Assembly (NCBI GenBank): GCA_018398585.1
Contig: JAGTTD010000010.1
Location: 19,838,005 to 19,902,004, forward strand
Source: Simmondsia chinensis
Lineage: Eukaryota > Streptophyta > Magnoliopsida > Caryophyllales > Simmondsiaceae
DNA: 64,000 nucleotides
Direction of reading: 5' to 3'
Below the pieces are notes generated by a model, which saw only the letters and a list, made by a program, of their open reading frames with translations, was not told where the DNA came from and ran no database searches. Below, in pieces: positions 59,500-64,000 of the stretch (positions within the stretch are counted from its first letter, which is position 1; every line of letters starts with the position of its first letter). Made by a program: the position numbers and the translations under genes.

Positions 59500-60780
59500 C
59501 TAAACGTAGTACCTTTTGAGATTCTTGATGTTCCATACTCGGGGCACCGGGGAACCGTCTAGGCGTTTTAGCTTGTAAATTCCTTCTCCTAGCTTTTTAA
59601 CCACACGGTAAGGCCCTTCCCAATTTGCAGCAACCTTGCCGGTTCCAACCCCCTGGGCCGGGGTATTTGCCTGTCGCAGGGCTAAGTCCCCTACCTCTAA
59701 ACTTCTCGTCCTTAGACGTTTATTGTAGTATTGAGACATTCATTGCTTTTGGACCACAATTCGAAGAAGGGCATCCTCCCTAACTTCGTCCACTAAGTCC
59801 AGAGCGCACCTTCACTGATCTTCATTGCACAGACAATTATAATGTTGTATGCGGCAACTGGGTTCTCCCACCTCCGCTGGGATCACGGCTTCGGCCCCGT
59901 AAGTTAGCATGAACGGGCTTTCCCCTGTAGCCGCACGGTAGACTGTCCGGTGTGCCCACAATACACTGGGCAATTCTTCCACCCATCTTCCCTTAGCCTC
60001 ATCCAGCCTTCTTCGAAGCCCGTTCAGTATCTGTTTGTGCTCCGACTCCACTTTCCCGTTGCTCTGAGGATATGCAACGGCGGTAAAATGAAGAGCAAGG
60101 TTCATGTGTTGACAGTATGCTACGTGAACTGCGTTCCGTTGTCAATGATAATGGCTCTAGGGATTCCAAAACGCGTTATGATGTTCTTCCAGAGAAACTG
60201 TCGCGTTGCGCTGTCTGTGATCCGACCCACCGGCTCGGCCTCCAGCCACTTACTGAAATAGTCTACGGCCACGATCAAGAATTTTCTCTGTCCGCTGGCT
60301 GAAAGGAAAGGTCCTAGTATGTCCATTCCCCATTGATCAAAAGGTATGGGGTCAACAATGGGCTGTAGCGGCGCGGCAGGAGCATGAATGAGCGGTGCGA
60401 ACGTCTTGCACTTATCACATTTTTGCACAAGGGTGCCAGCATCTTTTCTTAGGGTGGGCCAAAAATACCCGGCCCTTAGCGCCATCCCGGCTAAGGCTCG
60501 CTTTCCAATGTGGATCCCACATATTCCCTCGTTTATTTCCCTTAGGACATAATCCCCCTCTTCTGGCGTTAAACATTTTAACAAGGGATGTGTGAACGAC
60601 CTTCTGTATAGTTGTTGGCCAATGAATGTAAAATGCACCGCTCGCCTTTTCAGCCTTCGCGCTTCCACCTGATCCGAGGGCTTCACATTATGAAGGATGA
60701 AGTCCAAAATTGGACGCATCCAGTTATTCTCATGCTGCACCTGCATCATGTCTAGGGTTGTGGGCTTGTCCACATACTTA
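59500..60780 (-). pseudogene. Tat integrase remnant
   Basis: Inserts cDNA into the genome. The frame 60120-60773 holds the zinc-finger region (GICGIHIGKRALAG to QKCDKCKTF), the first core Asp in QWGMDILGPF and the second in IIIDNGTQF. A frameshift with stops at about 60100-60120 leads to 59812-60105, where NGKVESEHKQIL carries the catalytic Glu, then ELPSVLWAHRT and GESPFMLTYGAEAVIP. Two TGA stops (near 59810 and 59740) precede MSQYYNKRLR to NIKNLKRYYV (59500-59739), the C-terminal part. All three catalytic acids remain although the frame is broken. Confidence 0.92.
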
Positions 60781-60829
60781 ACCCGGGATTCATGTATACA
60801 GACGCGCCCATTGAGGTCCCTTCCTCCAG

Positions 60830-61283
60830 TGCTAGCCAGGTGGCTCAGTTCGTCAGCGCGATGATTGCTTTCTCAGGAAATGCCCCGTATGTTAAAGCTC
60901 TGCAACTCGGAGGCCTTAGTTCGAACCAGCTCCAAGTATCGGGATAGGTGCGGCTTCTTTACTCCATAACTACTCGTGACCTAGTTTACTACCAATTCCG
61001 AGTCGCTTTTCGCTTCTAGGCAAGTTGCTCCGGCGGCTTTGGCTTGGTCCATGCCCAACAGTAGCGCTTCATACTCGGTTTCATTGTGAGTAGCGTTAAA
61101 ATGTAATCTTATCGCATATTCCACCGGCTCTCCTTCGGGGTTGATTAGTACTATACTTACGCCTTGGCCCTTTGAATTAACAGATCCATCCACGAACATT
61201 TTCCACACAGACATCTTCCCCAGAGGGTTTGCCGGTCCCGGTGCCCCAATCTCAAAGTCGCATTCTACTAGGAAATCGGCCAA
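60830..61283 (-). pseudogene. Second (archaeal-type) RNase H of Tat element
   Basis: Extra RNase H domain between the RT-linked RNase H and integrase, a hallmark of Tat elements. KMFVDGS, ETEYEAL, SDSELVV and NHRADEL supply the expected Asp, Glu, Asp, Asp. TAG at 60981-60983 replaces the Gln of the usual LVVNQV, and TGA at 60873-60875 stands where Arg (CGA) is usual before ESNHRAD. Confidence 0.85.
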
Positions 61284-61858
61284 AGCCTGGGCTTCAATGG
61301 CTTTGAGAGGCTGATAGTGTATGTCGTATTCAGAGAGTTCTACCGCCGCCCACTTGAGTAGGTGTCCCGAGCAATCTAACTAGGAGAGCAGCTTTTTGAG
61401 TGACAGGTTGGTGAGTACCGTGACATTATGGGACTGGAAGTAGGGTCTTATCTTATGCACCGCGGTGACAAGGGCCAGGGCGGTCTTTTCGATTGCAGGG
61501 TACCTCTTTTCCAGGTCTTTGAGGGTCTGACTGACAAAGTATGCAGGGAGTTTCCGTCCCTATCGGTCAGCTATTAACACTGCACTCGTGGCGTTTTCTG
61601 AGATAGCCAGGTAGAGACTTAGCTTCTCGCCCGGCTCAGGAGAGGTGATAACCGGGAGGTGTGCCAAATGCTGCTTCACTTGATCAAAGGCTCGTGTGCA
61701 TTCCTCATCCCAAGAAAAAGGCCATTTACATCGTAATACTTTAAAGACCGCAGAGCCTTTTCTGCAGCTGGGCTAATGAATCGATTGAGTGAGGCCATGC
61801 AGCCGGCCAGCCTTTGTACATCTTTGGGGCAATGAGGTGGCCTCAGATTGTGTATGAC
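61284..61858 (-). pseudogene. Tat RT connection and RNase H remnant
   Basis: Translation of the minus strand in pieces gives KDVQRLAGCMASLNRF (about 61775-61825), GEKLSLYLAISENATSAVLI (about 61580-61640), KLPAYFVSQTLKDLEKRYP (about 61500-61560), LKWAVELSEYDIHYQP (about 61305-61350) and ends ADFLVE. This is the order of a gypsy RNase H. In-frame stops occur near 61560 and 61380 along with frame changes. Confidence 0.82.
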
Positions 61859-62524
61859 CTACACCTTCTTGGGGTTTGCCTCGATCCCTCCAGAATTTAA
61901 GATGAAGCCCAAGAATTTCCCGTCGGGTTTGGCAAACGAACACTTTTCCGGGTTCAGCTTCATGCGGTACTTCCGAAGGGCCTCCAAACCCTCTCTCAGA
62001 TCTGAAACATGGTCTAATTTATGCTTCGACTTAACTATCATATCGTCCACATAGACCTCCATGTTGCACCCTACCTGGGGGGCGAAGAATTTGTTAACCA
62101 GCCTTTGGTAAGCGGCTCCCCCGTTTTTAAGCCCAAATGGCATTACTTTGTTGCAGTACGTACCTTCTGCCATGATGAAAGTCATTTTTTCTTCATCAGT
62201 GGAATGTAGTTGAATCTGGTGGTATCTGAAAAAGGCGTCCATGTAGCTAAATAGATCACAGCTTGCCGTGGAATCCACCAACCTGTCTATTTTGGGCAGA
62301 GGGTAGGAGTCCTTTGGGTAGGCATCGTTGAGATCTGTGAAATCCATGCACATCCTCCAGCTTCCGTTAGACTTCTTCACTAACACCACGTTGGCCAACC
62401 ATTCGGGGCATACTACTTCTCGTAGAAACCCGGCTTGAGATAGCTTCTTAACCTCAGCCTTGATGATCTCGTTACGCTCGGTGCAAAAGCTGCGCCTTCG
62501 CTGTTTGACGGGTGTCTTATCATT
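61859..62524 (-). pseudogene. Tat reverse transcriptase remnant
   Basis: Reverse transcriptase. It begins with KTPVKQRRRSF and AGFLREVVCPEW, then LANVVLVKKSNGSWRMCMDF, DLNDAYPKDSYPLP and MPFGLKNGGAAYQRLVNKFF. The catalytic VYVDDMIVKS is at about 62030-62060, followed by LNPEKCSFA and FLGFI. The reading is open from 62398 to TAG 61859-61861, which stands where the family has Gln (KVQ). The catalytic Asp pair is intact. Confidence 0.93.
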
Positions 62525-64000
62525 TCATACGTTGAGTTGGTGAGTGATTACTTCGGGCGGTATTCCCGGCATCTCACTGGCAACAAAGGTGAAAAAGTCC
62601 CGGTATTGCCTCAAGAGTTCCCCAATCTCCTCACGCAGATGTTTGGGGAGGGAGGTGCCCAAATAGGTAAAACATCCAAGCCCGAACTCATATTTTTCCA
62701 AGAGCGGAAGGGAAGGGCGCGCCTCAGGAGGGGAGCCCAGATTAAGCAGTTCGGCTGTCATAACCGCCAGGCTGGAAAAGGTATGATAATACTCTGAGAT
62801 TGCGCTGTGTCTCCCTCGTATCGTCATAATGCTCCCGGTGTCCATTTCAAACTTCATTGCCAGGTGATAGGTAGATACTACTGCCTTTAAACAGTTCAAG
62901 GAGGGCCTCCCTACGATCACGTTGTAAGAAGAAGGAGCGCCAATAACAAGGAACTCTATCTTGACCGTCTGCCGTTCATCTTTGTTTCTGAAAATGGTGG
63001 GCAGCATTATTCTGCCCTGTGGCAGGATGGACGCGCCGATAAAGCCCACGACGGAGTACGGTGCCGGTGATAGCTCGCTGAGTGGCATCCCCATTTTGTT
63101 ATAGCATTCCAGAAATAGGATATCTGCGGAACTGCCCTGGTCTACCAGTATTCTACGTACCGTGTGCTTGTTGATATCAGCCGTAATCACAAGGGAGTCC
63201 TCTTGCCGATCATCCGCACCTCGAGCGTCTTCTCTAGTGAAGCTAATACATCGGGTTGCGTCCTGGGCTGCGTCCCTTTCCACGTTCAGGATTTCTGTCC
63301 CCTCCCCTAATGTGGGGGGAACTACCTTTAAGGCAATGGTGGCGATGACTTTGGCCACTGCATTCTTGGGACCTTTGCCCCTATCACTTGCGATTCGGGC
63401 TTTCCCAGTCTTCATCTTTTTTAACGTTGCGTATTCTTCCCACTGGCCGGTACGCTCGGCTTCCTTGAGGCCGAAGTCTAAGCCCCGACATTTGGCCGTG
63501 TCATGGGTGGAAATCTGATGATATGCACACCAGACTGCCCCACCACCTTCAAGCGGAGTAGGGTCCTGGTTCTTAGATGGTCCCTTCGTTTCTACCTCTA
63601 AGAGCTGGCGAGGTACGGGTTGCTGATTCTGAGTTCGGAAGGCCGGCGCGTTCGATTTTCTGGCCTGTCTGGCATTACCCTGGGGTGGCCTGGGGCGGTC
63701 TCTGGGCCCTGGAGATGCCTGAGCCATTTCGGCTCTGGGCGTTATTTGCATAACGTCCTCTGCCAGGATGCACTTATTGGCCTTCCTCCATAATTCGTCG
63801 ATGGTGGGGGGCGGCCCCTTTGCCAATGCGAATTTGAAGTTGGAGTTCTGTAATCCGTTAATAAAGGCGGTGATGGACGTTTCGTCAGACAAAGTGGCGA
63901 CGTCAATCATGGCCCGTGTACACTATTTCACATAACTCCTCAAGGGCTCAGTTTCATACTGTTGCAACTTGAGGAGATGCGCCGCCGTCCTCCTCCTTCT
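62525..64000 (-). pseudogene. Tat Gag C-terminus and aspartic protease
   Basis: Open from ATG 63908-63910 to TGA 62525-62527 (461 codons). The same frame extends right to the window edge except for TAG 63923-63925, so the ATG is probably internal. Gag part: ITAFINGLQNSNFKFALAKG and IDELWRKANKCI (about 63760-63870), then a basic, Pro/Gln-rich linker and CAYHQISTHDTAKCRGL (about 63480-63530), a CxxH...C-type knuckle. Protease: RRILVDQGSSADILF (about 63110-63155) contains the catalytic Asp motif, and NVIVGRPSLN (about 62895-62925) the second conserved motif. The end, MPGIPPEVITHQLNV, leads into RT. TGA 62525 separates it from RT. Confidence 0.92.

Larger units (their letters stand above)
59500..64000 (-). 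mobile_element. Tat-clade Ty3/gypsy retrotransposon, gag end to integrase
   Basis: Minus-strand polyprotein in the order Gag C-terminus, protease, RT, RNase H, a second RNase H, integrase. The second RNase H and the YVDDMIVKS RT box mark the Tat clade (Ogre, Grande, Retand relatives). The 5' LTR and most of gag lie beyond 64000. The 3' side continues leftward into the antisense gene and probably the satellite; no 3' LTR is identified. Many stops and shifts: inactive. Confidence 0.9.

Overview
The window is nuclear heterochromatin of a flowering plant. It is made almost entirely of LTR retrotransposons and one very large tandem-repeat array, plus an F-box gene remnant. The plant assignment rests on three things: Ty3/gypsy elements of the Tat and chromovirus types, LTR elements primed by initiator-Met tRNA, and a plant-type F-box/FBA reading frame. 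The species cannot be named from the sequence. I see no intact host gene, tRNA, rRNA or CRISPR array.

Layout. (1) 1-7101: a decayed plus-strand Ty3/gypsy pol (RT, RNase H, integrase). A complete 4.93-kb LTR element (1602-6532) is inserted cleanly in its integrase, with a 5-bp target duplication. The guest has LTRs, PBS and PPT but none of the usual pol domains; instead it carries one unrecognised reading frame of roughly 940 codons. (2) 7102-about 8040: 5' LTR, PBS and leader of a second, related LTR element, with no 3' end seen. (3) 8041-10803: a 51-bp tandem repeat, a TATA box, a full-length F-box/FBA reading frame broken by two in-frame TAG codons, and a 91-bp tandem repeat. (4) 10804-55949: about 334 copies of a 135-bp monomer, with one 100-N assembly gap (27783-27882) and several multi-kb internal duplications. 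(5) 55950-59074: a plus-strand, apparently spliced, decayed gene resembling the 'putative gypsy type transposon' (Transposase_28-like) family. (6) 59500-64000: minus-strand Tat-clade gypsy polyprotein (gag end, protease, RT, RNase H, second RNase H, integrase), running off the right edge.

How the parts fit. Tat elements are known to carry an antisense ORF downstream of integrase and tandem repeats in a long, variable 3' region. Regions 4-6 can therefore be read as one minus-strand Tat element whose 3' repeat expanded to at least 45 kb. Whether regions 2-3 belong to it is open, because no Tat LTR is identifiable in the window.

The most notable signal is the repeat architecture. The 135-bp monomer resolves into four consecutive stem-loops covering most of its length. 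The neighbouring 91-bp and 51-bp repeats are different sequences but are also built of adjacent stem-loops, with GGCGG/CCGCC-type arms, and the 91- and 135-bp families share TTAG-containing loops. The two imperfect stems of the 135-bp consensus are A-C mismatches on the plus strand but G-U wobbles on the minus strand, the sense strand of the Tat element.
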